32,571 bases of DNA from the NCBI RefSeq assembly GCF_947493425.1, contig NZ_CANLRP010000098.1:1-32571 (forward strand), written 5' to 3'. A program made the translations under genes and the position numbers. Below, piece by piece: positions 16,520 through 27,026 of this stretch (the stretch's first letter is position 1; every line of letters begins with the position of its first letter). The notes beneath the pieces were generated by a model. The model was given only the letters and a program-made list of their open reading frames with translations. It searched no databases and was not told where the DNA came from. The DNA is from an uncultured Microscilla sp. (GTDB lineage Bacteria > Bacteroidota > Bacteroidia > Cytophagales > Microscillaceae).

Positions 16520-19500
16520 TTAGTTCTTAATCACTTTTTTATCTATGATAGCAGTTCGGGTATCACCATTTACACCTTTGTAAGTGATAATACATTTCAC
16601 TAAGTATAAGCCACTGGCTTTGTTAGTCATATCAAAATGTAGTGTTTTGCTGTCAAAAGCATCTTTGCCTACAGTTTTGCTGGCTAGTTTCTTACCATCA
16701 ATATCAGTCAGCTCAATTTTTACATTGATTACTTGTGAAGCAGGTACGCTATACAACTTAGACACATCTACGCCCAGGTCTGTTCTCACAGGGTTAGGAA
16801 GTATAGTTACATTGTCTTCGCTGGCAACCTTGTCACCCTGATACTTTTGATATACTGAGCCACCCGCACACCTGATGGCATCTACATCAAAACCATTGGC
16901 GTTGGCATCAGAGAAATCAGCAGTATTGCTCACATCTACAATCTTGAAATACTGCGCCCATTTAAGGCTGCCAAAGTCAAATTTGGCATCTAAACAAGCC
17001 TCGCCTAATAGTACCCAATTGTTGCCATCCTGAGAAGCATACACTTTTGCTTTTTCAGGATTTGTAGAGCAATCACTAATCGGACTGTACTCAATGATCT
17101 CGAGGTCGTCATTGTCTCCGTTAAAGATTACATAGTCAAATTTAACAATCAACTCTCCACCAAAACCAAGTGATACAGCTTCGTTGGCATCATCAGGGTT
17201 GGTTATATCACCCAATGCTTTGTTAGGATCATTGCCATCATCCAAGTCAGTTCCATTTTGGTTCTGTCCAGGTTTGAACGATACCAGCTTGGCCGCTACA
17301 CAAGAAACCAATGGGGCAGGGTCAAATGTATCAGGTATTCCATGCAAACAAGCCATTCCGTCTACATCAAAACCGTTGGCAGCCGCATCGGTAAAGTGAG
17401 TTGGGTTACTTACATCAATCACTCTCACATAAACCGCCCAGTTAAGCTCGCCTAAATCAAAGTCACTGTTAGCACCACAAGCTCTACCCAAGTATACCCA
17501 TTTCTGACCATCCTGAGAAGCAAATACATCTGCTTTTTCGGGGTTGGTAGCACAAGTAGTACCTGCTGGGCTTGCTTCTACTATACGGAGGTCGTTGCCT
17601 GTACCATTCTTAATTGGCATTTGAAACTCCATTGTAATATCCCCACCAAAACCTAAGCTTGTGTAAGTACCTATAGCATTGGTTCTTTCAGGTTTGCCTA
17701 CAATTTTAAACGGGTCACCCAAATCAGGTAACACAGGCGAACCATCTAAATTGGTACCTGGAGTATGATTCAATACTCCTGTGGCATAACACTTCTCATC
17801 AGAAGTATCAAAGGTAACCTCAGTGTCTACAGTGGCTGTATTATTTGCCAGGTTTGGATCTTCTACCGTGCTTGCCACACTTGAAGCAAGCTGATAAGTC
17901 CCTAGGTTATTCATCAACAGCTTCACCTCAAAGGTAGCCGAGGCACCCAACTCAAGGCTTGTGATAGTAGTATGAGTAGAAGACACCAAAGTAGCTCCTG
18001 CAGGAATCACATTGGCAATACTGATGTTATCAGCTTTGTCAGGACCATTGTTGGTCACAGTGAAAGTATAAGTAGCTTCACTTCCTTGGCCTATCGTTGC
18101 AGGACCTGTTCCGGTAATGGCAAGGTCAGCTTTTGGCTTAGTCACTACTACTGTTTGTACCGAAGAAGTATTGTTACTTGTATCCGGATCAACAGGAGAG
18201 CCCACACTCACGGTAGCAGTGTTTGTGATTGTTCCAATAGCAGTAGCGATAGCAGTTACTGTGATGGTTTTGCTTTCTCCAAGATTGATTGAACCTAAGT
18301 CCATAGTATCTTCTTCAAAAGAACCACCAGTTACTGACAAAATGTTCAATCCATCAGGAAGCGCATCAGTCAAAGTTACTGAATTAGCCTTTCTAGGACC
18401 ATTGTTAGTAACTGTAATAGTATAAGTAAGGGTATCACCTACGTTTGCTGTGGTTTTGTCTACAGTTTTTACCACCTGAACATCTGCTTCATCTGGTGCA
18501 TAATAAATATGCTCCCAATTCTGATCTCCACAAGGAGTACTGATATTGAAAGAGATATTGGCTTTAAATAAACCAGAACCATCAGTAGCTACATTCCCCC
18601 ATTGACCTTTTGGAGGAATAGGAATCGTAATCTCATAGGTTCCATCCTGAGTAAAAGTACCAGAAACCTCCACTGCCTGAACTGAAGGGTCAGTTGGGAA
18701 AGTAAGCTTCCAGGTATAATTTACCGAATCAGCAATATTAGCAACGGTTACAGTTACCTTATCATCCTGACCATTCCAAACAGTATTTAACTGGGTAGAG
18801 TCATTCAAAGGCGTACCGTTTAACAAAATCTCACAAGTAGGATCTTTTGGCGGATTATGCGGATTACAAGTAGCATCTAACAAGATGTCAGCCATAGCCT
18901 TGATCATTGACTCGGCATTGTCTACTGTATGATAAGTTGCCCCAGTTTTATGAGCTGCATACTCCAGAATATCATCATTAAATGATGCTTCATTATTACC
19001 AGCATCCTGGTCAATACCTAATCCATAAATTAATGCCTCAGGAGTTTCAGTCTTGATTCCATCAATGGCTCCCATTACTTCTGACAATACCTGACCATTG
19101 TACAAGCCATAAGATGAATTAATCCAAGTATTTAGTCCACCCATTTTAGCTACGATCTCTTTGGTACGGAATACCTGAGCCACAGGGTCAAAGATGTCTA
19201 CTGCAGACACTTTCAAGTGGTCATAAGGGAAGTTGCGTAAATCATAAGTAGGTACACCATCTGTAATTAAGACAACTACAGGCCTTTTGTTAGGATCGTG
19301 CGTTTTCAGCAACTCTTTGGCACTCAACATACCTTTTGGCATTGGAGTACCTCCATTAGGTGCATCAAGATTTTCTACGATACTGTTCAATTGCTGGAAG
19401 TTATCTGTAAATCCAGACATTACTTGAGCAGTCTTATTATTAAATACTATCAGAGCCGAACGGCTTGACATTCCTTGCTGAGCAAGCGCAGAGTTAGCAT

Positions 19501-22500
19501 AAATCAAAGCATCCTGGGCTGCACGGAAACGACTGATTGTTTTACCAGCATCGTCAGTTTTTGGATACTCCCACTTCATACTACCCGACATATCCAACAC
19601 ATAGATTACTTCTATTGGAGGCTCACACAAATCAGGTAAAGGTTGTCCTGGACAAAGGTTTTCAAGATCAAGGTTAAAGTCACCATGTCCTGACTTCTCT
19701 TCGCCTACTATTTCCCAGAAGAACCAGGCAGAAGCACCAAACTTCACGTTCTTACCATTGGCAGTAAAGCCTATTTGTAAGCCCATTTTACGGTTGGCAG
19801 GTTTGTGGGTCAGTTTAATTACCTGACTCCCCCCTACTTTAGTTATCGTAGCTTTGGTTTCATCCATTTCGAAGAACTTCCATTTGTTAGTTACTTCGTC
19901 AGGCTGATAACCAGGCTTCAACTCTTTTTTAGCCGTCATTGGGTTAGTTGCAAGGTTAAACCATACATCTACCAAATAACGAGCACCCTGGCTAGTACCA
20001 CCACCACTTGTTACGGTAGCATAGCCATATATATGCGCCTTGCTGTCATCTTTTAAGATGTCCATGTAGGCGTTGTTATCAAAAGTAAACTTGGCATCTT
20101 GTCCAGATACAAACAGGTTCGGCATCCAGATACTATGATCGTGGTTACCATTGTGTGCATCGTCAGATACCGCGTTGCTCAGTCTGTGACGGAAAGCATT
20201 GTCAGGGCAATCTAGTGTATCATCAGGACAAAGGTTTTCCATGTCCATAATAAAGTCACCAGCACCTTTTCTGTCTGTGCCCACTTCTTCCCAGAAGAAC
20301 CAGGCAGCTGCGCCAAACTTCACATTCTGGCCACTGGCACTTATTCCTACTTGCAAACCAAATTGTTTGTTGGCAGGCATATGGGTGAGTTTAAATACTT
20401 GATTACCTCCTACCAAAGAGATTGTAGACTTGCTTGCGTCCATCTCAAAGTATTTCCAATCTTTCACTACATCAGGAGTTTGAGTTGGAAGGGTAATCTT
20501 AGGCTGCATGTTGTTGGTAGCTTTATGGAAGGTAGCATCTACCAAATAACGAGCTCCCATGCTTGATCCGCCACTACCAGTTACTGTAGCATAACCATAA
20601 AGACGAGCACTAGAACCATCTCTCTTGATGTCCATATAAGCCTCTTTCTCAAAAGTCATGCGGGTAGTTTGTCCTTGAACAAACAAGTTAGGCATCCATA
20701 CGTGATAATTTTCACCATCAGGGCTGCCGTTGCTCAATTTATAACGATAAGCATCATCAGGACAAGTAGAACTGTCACCACCTTCTACGGTAACTTCACA
20801 AGTACCACAAGGAATTTCAGTATAAACATCTACTTCTTTGGTGATTTTAACCACTTTGGTTTTCAACTTTGTTACCCCTTGCATATACACCGTACAGTGT
20901 ACATCTTCGTAGTCTAAGTCGCCATAACCACCTGCAATATCTTCAAATACTACAGTCAATACTTTATCACCAGCTTTGGTTGGGTGATCAGAAATACCTG
21001 CAACTACACCTTCGTGTTGGTTTCTGTTCCAGTCTTTGATACTGTATACCAACTGATGCTCAGGAATGGTGTTCCAGTTAGCACCGTTGTCTGTAGAGTA
21101 TTGCAAACGGGTACCAGAGAAACGTAGTTGAGCAGTAGGATTCTGAACGATGGGGTTTTTAGCTGCTACGTCGCCCACCAATACAAATCCCATTTTAGTT
21201 CCAGCAGGAACAGTTCCAGGAAGTGTAGCACTCGCAGTAGACATATTGGTCAAACCAGCAGATAAAATATGCGGCTCAGTTGGAAGTCCACCTTCAATCT
21301 TGAACCAAATAATGGCGTCGGTATACCCTATACGTCCGGCTTTAAAATCAAACTTAAGATTAGTTTCATCAGCCATAGTAGTCAAGTCCTCAAGGCTTAC
21401 TCCTTTGTCAGAGTAAGGAACAAGGTTGCCTTCTCTATCTTGTAGCTTTTGACGCTCTTTAAAGATAAACCAGTCAAGGTCACGGGCATCATATACTTTG
21501 CCTTCGTATACTTGAATAATCTCTACACGCTCGCCAACTTCTATAATTTTAGTACCAGTTTTGATGGCACAATAATCACCTGTAACAATTGTACTGTCAG
21601 GAATGCTCTCTGCACCCATTGCAAATACAATTTTGCCATTAGAAGGCACAGGTGTATCAAAGTCGATAACCGTGTTAGGACTAACCAACAAGTCGCCAGT
21701 CTTAGTAGCCACATTGTTTTCATACACAGTGTAGTACACATAAGCATCCAGGGCATTCTTGTTATTGATTTTTACATCATTGCCATTTTTGGTAATTTCA
21801 ATGTTGTCACAAGTCAATGGTTCAGTACCCTGAATGGTTACAGAACAGTTGCCACAAGGAATCTCAGTGTATACATCCACTTCCTTAGTTTCTTTGACCA
21901 CCTTCGTCTTCAACTTGGTTACTCCTTGCATGTATACTGTACAGTGTACATCCTCAAAGTCACGGTCACCACCACTTACGATGTCTTCAAAAACTACGGT
22001 CAATACCTTCTCCCCTGCTTTGGTTGGGTGATCAGAAATACCTGCTACTACACTTTCTTTCTTGTATCGGTTCCACTCTTTGATAGAGTAAACGATCTTA
22101 GTTTCAGGAATATCCTCCCAGCTAGATCCGTTGTTGGTAGAATACTGCAACTTGGTTCCAGAGAAACGTAATTTAGCCGTAGGGTTTTCGGCCAATGGGT
22201 TGTGAGGAGCAGTAGCGCCTACCAACAAGAAGCCCATTTGGGTTCCAGCAGGAACAGTACCTGGCAGTGTACCAGTAGTAGTAACATTGCTTCTCAGTCC
22301 ATTTGCTAATATATAAGGATCTTTAGGTAAGCCATTTTCAATCTTAAACCATACAATCGTATTGGTAAAAGCAATGGTACCAGCTTTAAAATCTACTTTC
22401 AGGTTGGTTTCATCAGCCATTGTCTGCAAGTCAGGAAGGCTTACTCCTTTATCAGACTCAGCCACTGTATTGCCATTACGGTCTAGCAGTTGTTGGCGCT

Positions 22501-25500
22501 CTTTAAACACGAACCAGTCAAGGTCACGGGCATCGTAAGTTTTGCCTTCGTATACTTGAATAGTGTCTATGCGCTCACCAGCCTCTACAGTTTTAGTGCC
22601 TGTTTTTACTGCACAGAAATCGCCTGTAGCTACAGTGCTGTCTTGGATGTTGTCTGATCCCATATCAAATACAATCTTGCCATCAGCAGGTACTTGAGTA
22701 TGAAAATCAACAGATGTATTGGCATCCACCATTAATCTACCTTTGGTATCGTTGCCTCCATCTGTAATGGTATAATAAACCACTACTTGTTTGTTATGAT
22801 CATTGTTGATCTTTACATTGTTGCCAATTTTCTCAATTCTGATTTTACCACAAGTCAATGGCTCTCCATCTCCTGGGCCTGGATCAGGTCCAGTTGGCAA
22901 CTCATCCATACAAGAGCTAGACATATCACCATAGCCCAATACACTTAGGTCACCTTTGGCAGCAAGGTCATAAGTAGCTCCTGTAGAAGGATCAACTACA
23001 CTAAAACCTTTTTTACCTTTACCAGCGTACACCAAACTTCCAGTACCGTGGTTCAATACAGCTATACCATTGATCTGACTTCTTGGAGTGCTTCCTATCT
23101 CCTCGGCAGTCATTACACCTGCTTGAGTAACTACACGGTATACACGACCACCATTGGCAGCAGTAGATACATAGAAAGTACCATCCTGAGCAAAAGTAAT
23201 GTCTCCACCCTGAATGTTAAGGAATCCATTGTTAAGGTTGATTTTACCTAAATTTGTATACAACGTAGCCTCGATGTTATTCATCACATATACTTCGTTG
23301 CTTGAATTGTTGGTAAAGTAAAGCTTGCCATTAGGAGAGAATGAAAGTTGAGTGATTTTACCCACGTTCAAATAACCTACTGTATGGTAAGTGTTATCTT
23401 CTAAGCTTAGGTAACCCAACTCATTGCTGCCACTGCCTTTTACTGCATACAAACGCTTACCATCTAAGCTCAATGCAATGTGAGCATCGCTAAATGGTAG
23501 TTCAGCAATTTCTTTGAAAGTGACTGTTTTGTTCGTAAGGTCAGTTTGAGTAGTATAAATTTTAGAGTTTACACCGTTGGTGTGATTGGCATAATACACA
23601 CTTGCTTCACAAGGAATCAAAGGAGGCTCAACGTCGGTTTCAACGAAGAAGCATACCTTGTTAATGGCAATATTAGGATCAGAAGGGCGGTTGCCACCAT
23701 ATTGGGTAGTACCATTATTAGAGAATTCTAATTTTACCTGAGCAATTCCATTTCCAGTAACAGTAAATGTATACCTTCCTGACTCACCTTCTTGTCCACC
23801 ACAAGCATCCCCTTTTTTGCCGATGGTTTTGCCTGCTTGAGTAGTGTGTTTAAGCTCATCAGTATTTATTACATTACCGTCTTTGTCATAAGCTACCAAT
23901 TTAGCCGAGTGCTCAGTAGCTTTGGCTGGGTTCCAGTCACCATAATCAACCAATCTTAAAGAGAAGCTGTTTACAGTAGTACCAGGCTTAAACTTAAAAG
24001 AGTAGTCGTGAGTACGGGTAGCAGATGGGCGAGTATCAGCAAAACCAGCACCAATACAACCATTGGCCAACTTGCCTTCGGTAATGTATACTTTGTCGGT
24101 ACCACCTTCGCTCAACCTTTTGGCGAGTCCACCACCAGTAGTAATGTCTAACAAAGGATGCGCAGTACCCATTCCTTCTACCACAGTACCAGGGGTAATA
24201 TTATCAAATGCTACACAGTTTTGCGCAGGAATTACGATGTCATCGTTAATGTCACACCAATCAGCCCAGGCAAACGAAGTAATTTTACTGTAAGAAGTAG
24301 TTAAACGCTCTTTCTTTACGGTTTGAAGTGTTCCCAAATCGTACACAAAAACAGTCATTGCACCACTTTTTGATACTGCACCCATCAACAAACCATCTGG
24401 TCTTACTTCTAATGCTGAAGTTTCGCCTGGTAGGTTATGAGCTACCTCAGTAATTTTTTGTGTGTTGTTATCATAAGCAAATAGCTTAGATCCAACGGTC
24501 GCATATAGCTTGTCACCATCTTTGTCCCAAGACAAACCGCTTACCTGGTAGTTTGACGCTGCTTTTACAGTAGCCTGACCAGTGGCAAGGTCTATTTGTA
24601 CCAAACCAGTACCAGTAGCCCAAGCCCACAAGTGATTATCCATTCTATTGAATGCCAAAGAAGTAAGGTTGGTATAACCAGTAGCTCCTATTGAAGTTAA
24701 TTCACCTGTGCTCGTGTTTACCTTAAATAAATGTCCTTTTTGGTTATTGGCATTAGCCGCGCCAGACACCGCATACAACACTCCATGTACAGGGTGTAAT
24801 TCAACTCCCTGAATATCGGCACCAGCATTTGCATCGCCTAGGGGCAAAACAAAGTTGTGATTGTTAATGTCTACGGTATAAAATTGACTATTGCCCTGAT
24901 CGGTATTTACAGCATAAGCTTTACAGTCAGGCATATTAGCCGGAGGGTTAGGCGAGGCGTTGGCATCCATAGTGAAGCAAACATTGCCAATGGCAATATT
25001 AGGATCAGAAGGGCGGTTACCAGCATAAGTGCCTTTACCATCATTATAGTACAATACCTTTACTTTGGTCATGCCATCACCTACCAATTTAAAAGTATAG
25101 TTACCTGGTTCGCCAGGCTTGGCAGTACAGGCATCACCAGTAAGTTTCAGGTTGCCGTGTGAAGTAGCAGTTACAATTAAAGAATCAGTATCTACTACTT
25201 CTCCTTTTGCATTATACCCTACCAGTATAGCAGATTGAACTTGTGCTTTGGCGGCATTATAATCACCAAAATCCAACATCTGCATAGAAAAATTCTTTAC
25301 GGCTGCATTGTTTTCAAATGTAAATGTATAATCATGTAGTCTCTTTTTTGAAGATTCAGTATCAGCAAAACCTTTTCCGTTGCCTAAACAACCATTGACT
25401 ACTTTGTCTTTGCCATTGGGTGCAGTATAAATGGTTTTACGACCATCTTGATATAAAACTTGCGCTTTGCCACGACCAGTGCTCACATTCAAGAGGGGGT

Positions 25501-26473
25501 GAACTTTGCCCAAGCCTTCTACAGATGATTTGTCTTGCAAACCTTCGTAAGTAGCGCAGAAATCGGTAGGAGTAAAAATAAGCTTGCCATGTGGGTTACA
25601 GAAATACTGTAAATTGTAGCTATGTCCTGTAGCACCAGAAATGCCCCAATAAGGAGTGGCTGTACCTAATAGGTCAATCAGGTCACGGTTTACTTCAAAT
25701 AATAACTCAGAAGTTTTGTCGATTTCTTTGTCATTGTTTTTGTCCCAGTATACTTTTATTTGTTTAGTAGAAGCATACCATTCAAAACGAAGACGGTGTT
25801 CTTTACCATCTTCCATTTCAGGCATTTTGATCAACGGAAATGCAGGGTCATTGTGAGTGACTACACCATTTTCTAGATAAGCGACATGATCTTCGCTTGG
25901 GTCCATTCTGGCAGGGTTTTGCCAAGTATCCATCTCTATTCCTATAGATGGGGCAATGCCTTTCGACTTTCGTCCAGTTCCATAACCTAATCCTTCACCA
26001 AAGTCACCTTGGGCATCGTTTCCACGAGGATCATTATGAATCATAAGGATTTGACCATCAGCACCTTCGGTGGTACGAGTTCCAAAATAAAAGTCTAACT
26101 CTAGGGCAAAATCTTTGCGTAGATTAAGCTTCTCGTAAGAAAAAACACGTCCGCGTTGATCACGACCTTCAGTAGTGATTTCAACACAATCGCAGGCTTT
26201 CCCATTTTTGATGAGAGGCTTAGCCAAACCACCCATAAAGAAATCTTTCTTTAGTTTAGGCGTGGGTAAGAAGGCGTTAACTAATTTAGTTGGAGTTTGT
26301 TGCGTTTTGGATATTAGTTTTGGTTTCGTGGCAGTGGGATTCTTCTTAGTAGAAGAAAACCAGCTTTTAATGGACAGGTTATCGAAATAACCATTCCTCT
26401 GTGCCTGTATTGAGAGGAGTCCAAGAGCCATTACTACCAATGTTGCTTTGATAGTTGTTGCTACTTTTCTCAT
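16520..26473 (-). CDS. Giant T9SS-exported adhesin-like protein (lectin, DUF4114, vWFA, DUF11)
   Basis: This 3317-residue protein has a signal peptide (1-25) almost identical to the smaller paralogue. Approximate domain order: L-type-lectin-like domain (95-297; ADGQILMIHNDPRG, GLGYG, IGIEMDTW); repeated module C (305-502 and 752-942; each ends with NRPSDPNIAI), alternating with two propeller-like regions (515-742 and 955-1189); two DUF4114-type modules (1206-1545 and 1552-1895); two copies of the unassigned ~180-residue module (1904-2084 and 2089-2277); a von Willebrand A domain (2283-2535) with MIDAS residues DMSGS (2294-2298), a GGTPM threonine and ITDG; an Ig-like stretch (2540-2660); two DUF11 domains (2662-2780 and 2782-2890); repeated module D (2895-3043 and 3055-3201; NGFDVD); and a T9SS type A sorting domain (3222-3317; ILPNPV, GLYLVK). 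It is expected at the cell surface as an adhesin or matrix component. The ligand is unknown. Confidence 0.93.
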   Translation of the reverse strand: MRKVATTIKATLVVMALGLLSIQAQRNGYFDNLSIKSWFSSTKKNPTATKPKLISKTQQTPTKLVNAFLPTPKLKKDFFMGGLAKPLIKNGKACDCVEITTEGRDQRGRVFSYEKLNLRKDFALELDFYFGTRTTEGADGQILMIHNDPRGNDAQGDFGEGLGYGTGRKSKGIAPSIGIEMDTWQNPARMDPSEDHVAYLENGVVTHNDPAFPLIKMPEMEDGKEHRLRFEWYASTKQIKVYWDKNNDKEIDKTSELLFEVNRDLIDLLGTATPYWGISGATGHSYNLQYFCNPHGKLIFTPTDFCATYEGLQDKSSVEGLGKVHPLLNVSTGRGKAQVLYQDGRKTIYTAPNGKDKVVNGCLGNGKGFADTESSKKRLHDYTFTFENNAAVKNFSMQMLDFGDYNAAKAQVQSAILVGYNAKGEVVDTDSLIVTATSHGNLKLTGDACTAKPGEPGNYTFKLVGDGMTKVKVLYYNDGKGTYAGNRPSDPNIAIGNVCFTMDANASPNPPANMPDCKAYAVNTDQGNSQFYTVDINNHNFVLPLGDANAGADIQGVELHPVHGVLYAVSGAANANNQKGHLFKVNTSTGELTSIGATGYTNLTSLAFNRMDNHLWAWATGTGLVQIDLATGQATVKAASNYQVSGLSWDKDGDKLYATVGSKLFAYDNNTQKITEVAHNLPGETSALEVRPDGLLMGAVSKSGAMTVFVYDLGTLQTVKKERLTTSYSKITSFAWADWCDINDDIVIPAQNCVAFDNITPGTVVEGMGTAHPLLDITTGGGLAKRLSEGGTDKVYITEGKLANGCIGAGFADTRPSATRTHDYSFKFKPGTTVNSFSLRLVDYGDWNPAKATEHSAKLVAYDKDGNVINTDELKHTTQAGKTIGKKGDACGGQEGESGRYTFTVTGNGIAQVKLEFSNNGTTQYGGNRPSDPNIAINKVCFFVETDVEPPLIPCEASVYYANHTNGVNSKIYTTQTDLTNKTVTFKEIAELPFSDAHIALSLDGKRLYAVKGSGSNELGYLSLEDNTYHTVGYLNVGKITQLSFSPNGKLYFTNNSSNEVYVMNNIEATLYTNLGKINLNNGFLNIQGGDITFAQDGTFYVSTAANGGRVYRVVTQAGVMTAEEIGSTPRSQINGIAVLNHGTGSLVYAGKGKKGFSVVDPSTGATYDLAAKGDLSVLGYGDMSSSCMDELPTGPDPGPGDGEPLTCGKIRIEKIGNNVKINNDHNKQVVVYYTITDGGNDTKGRLMVDANTSVDFHTQVPADGKIVFDMGSDNIQDSTVATGDFCAVKTGTKTVEAGERIDTIQVYEGKTYDARDLDWFVFKERQQLLDRNGNTVAESDKGVSLPDLQTMADETNLKVDFKAGTIAFTNTIVWFKIENGLPKDPYILANGLRSNVTTTGTLPGTVPAGTQMGFLLVGATAPHNPLAENPTAKLRFSGTKLQYSTNNGSSWEDIPETKIVYSIKEWNRYKKESVVAGISDHPTKAGEKVLTVVFEDIVSGGDRDFEDVHCTVYMQGVTKLKTKVVKETKEVDVYTEIPCGNCSVTIQGTEPLTCDNIEITKNGNDVKINNKNALDAYVYYTVYENNVATKTGDLLVSPNTVIDFDTPVPSNGKIVFAMGAESIPDSTIVTGDYCAIKTGTKIIEVGERVEIIQVYEGKVYDARDLDWFIFKERQKLQDREGNLVPYSDKGVSLEDLTTMADETNLKFDFKAGRIGYTDAIIWFKIEGGLPTEPHILSAGLTNMSTASATLPGTVPAGTKMGFVLVGDVAAKNPIVQNPTAQLRFSGTRLQYSTDNGANWNTIPEHQLVYSIKDWNRNQHEGVVAGISDHPTKAGDKVLTVVFEDIAGGYGDLDYEDVHCTVYMQGVTKLKTKVVKITKEVDVYTEIPCGTCEVTVEGGDSSTCPDDAYRYKLSNGSPDGENYHVWMPNLFVQGQTTRMTFEKEAYMDIKRDGSSARLYGYATVTGSGGSSMGARYLVDATFHKATNNMQPKITLPTQTPDVVKDWKYFEMDASKSTISLVGGNQVFKLTHMPANKQFGLQVGISASGQNVKFGAAAWFFWEEVGTDRKGAGDFIMDMENLCPDDTLDCPDNAFRHRLSNAVSDDAHNGNHDHSIWMPNLFVSGQDAKFTFDNNAYMDILKDDSKAHIYGYATVTSGGGTSQGARYLVDVWFNLATNPMTAKKELKPGYQPDEVTNKWKFFEMDETKATITKVGGSQVIKLTHKPANRKMGLQIGFTANGKNVKFGASAWFFWEIVGEEKSGHGDFNLDLENLCPGQPLPDLCEPPIEVIYVLDMSGSMKWEYPKTDDAGKTISRFRAAQDALIYANSALAQQGMSSRSALIVFNNKTAQVMSGFTDNFQQLNSIVENLDAPNGGTPMPKGMLSAKELLKTHDPNKRPVVVLITDGVPTYDLRNFPYDHLKVSAVDIFDPVAQVFRTKEIVAKMGGLNTWINSSYGLYNGQVLSEVMGAIDGIKTETPEALIYGLGIDQDAGNNEASFNDDILEYAAHKTGATYHTVDNAESMIKAMADILLDATCNPHNPPKDPTCEILLNGTPLNDSTQLNTVWNGQDDKVTVTVANIADSVNYTWKLTFPTDPSVQAVEVSGTFTQDGTYEITIPIPPKGQWGNVATDGSGLFKANISFNISTPCGDQNWEHIYYAPDEADVQVVKTVDKTTANVGDTLTYTITVTNNGPRKANSVTLTDALPDGLNILSVTGGSFEEDTMDLGSINLGESKTITVTAIATAIGTITNTATVSVGSPVDPDTSNNTSSVQTVVVTKPKADLAITGTGPATIGQGSEATYTFTVTNNGPDKADNISIANVIPAGATLVSSTHTTITSLELGASATFEVKLLMNNLGTYQLASSVASTVEDPNLANNTATVDTEVTFDTSDEKCYATGVLNHTPGTNLDGSPVLPDLGDPFKIVGKPERTNAIGTYTSLGFGGDITMEFQMPIKNGTGNDLRIVEASPAGTTCATNPEKADVFASQDGQKWVYLGRACGANSDFDLGELNWAVYVRVIDVSNPTHFTDAAANGFDVDGMACLHGIPDTFDPAPLVSCVAAKLVSFKPGQNQNGTDLDDGNDPNKALGDITNPDDANEAVSLGFGGELIVKFDYVIFNGDNDDLEIIEYSPISDCSTNPEKAKVYASQDGNNWVLLGEACLDAKFDFGSLKWAQYFKIVDVSNTADFSDANANGFDVDAIRCAGGSVYQKYQGDKVASEDNVTILPNPVRTDLGVDVSKLYSVPASQVINVKIELTDIDGKKLASKTVGKDAFDSKTLHFDMTNKASGLYLVKCIITYKGVNGDTRTAIIDKKVIKN
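19645..20770 (-). repeat. Two copies of the unassigned module in the large gene
   Basis: Approximate copies at 20225-20765 and 19645-20210 encode the module with WMPNLFV, YGYATVT, GARYLVD and AWFFWE. With the two copies in the smaller gene, the window holds four. The copy nearer the vWFA domain is the most diverged and has an extra His/Asn/Asp insertion near its start. Confidence 0.8.
20790..22860 (-). repeat. Tandem DUF4114-type modules in the large gene
   Basis: Two copies of about 1.03 kb (roughly 21840-22860 and 20790-21820) are tandem. The upstream copy is much closer to the single copy of the smaller gene (14220-15240) than to its own neighbour: the phrases KEWNR, GGDRDFEDVHC and GFLLVGATAPHNPLAENP are shared with the paralogue, while the neighbour has KDWNR, GYGDLDYEDVHC and GFVLVGDVAAKNP. 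So the tandem pair predates the gene duplication or has been homogenised. Confidence 0.8.
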
Positions 26474-26529
26474 TTGGTTAATTATACTTTATAAAAAACT
26501 ATTTTAGTTGGGATAAAAATATAAAAAAG

Positions 26530-26558
26530 AAAACATACCTGTTTTACACTAATTCGTA
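26530..26558 (-). promoter_or_regulatory. Candidate promoter of the 3317-residue protein gene
   Basis: TATGTTTT (minus strand, 26537-26530) occupies the same place as in the paralogue's upstream region, about 57 bp before the ATG. The -33 counterpart reads TAC/TTA rather than TTG, so the match is weaker than in copy 1. Confidence 0.35.
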
Positions 26559-27000
26559 AGGGTATATTTCCTGTCTACAATTCTGCTTTGTTGTCAGTGT
26601 TAATTAAGATATTGTCTATTAATTAAGTGTATTGTGTCTTTTCTGCATTGCACAGTGCTGGTTCAACCAAATTCTAGTGGTATGTTTGTAGTTATGGTTA
26701 ATAAATTCTTTACACATTCATGTAAAGTCAAAAACTGAAATATGTACTCACCCGTTACATTTATAGATACTGTTAAAATAATTCTATAAAATAATCGTTT
26801 ATATATTTCGGTTTATATAGGTGTATCCGGTTTTTGTAAATAAGGTAAACACATTTTTGTTAATTTTTTGTAAAAAATCATGAAGGTGGCTGGTAAAATT
26901 TTTGCATTTTCAACAAAAATATTGAGCAAACTTACACAAATTTATTGAGTTTGAATAATGTTTTACGCTATTTAATAAGAAAAAATGATTGTACTTTTAC

Positions 27001-27026
27001 AAAAAAAATCAGGTATTTATACCTGA
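27001..27026 (-). terminator. Strong hairpin terminator without an assigned gene
   Basis: TCAGGTA (27009-27015) pairs with TACCTGA (27020-27026) around TTTA, followed on the minus strand by eight Ts. The nearest minus-strand protein gene ends at 27530 and has its own terminator at 27431-27459, so this hairpin probably ends a separate transcript. Confidence 0.7.

Noticed and set aside
21449..22171. 240-residue plus-strand open frame
   Set aside because: It lies wholly inside the 3317-residue gene, opposite strand, and arises from the low stop density of the complementary frame. Similar frames recur opposite every repeated module.
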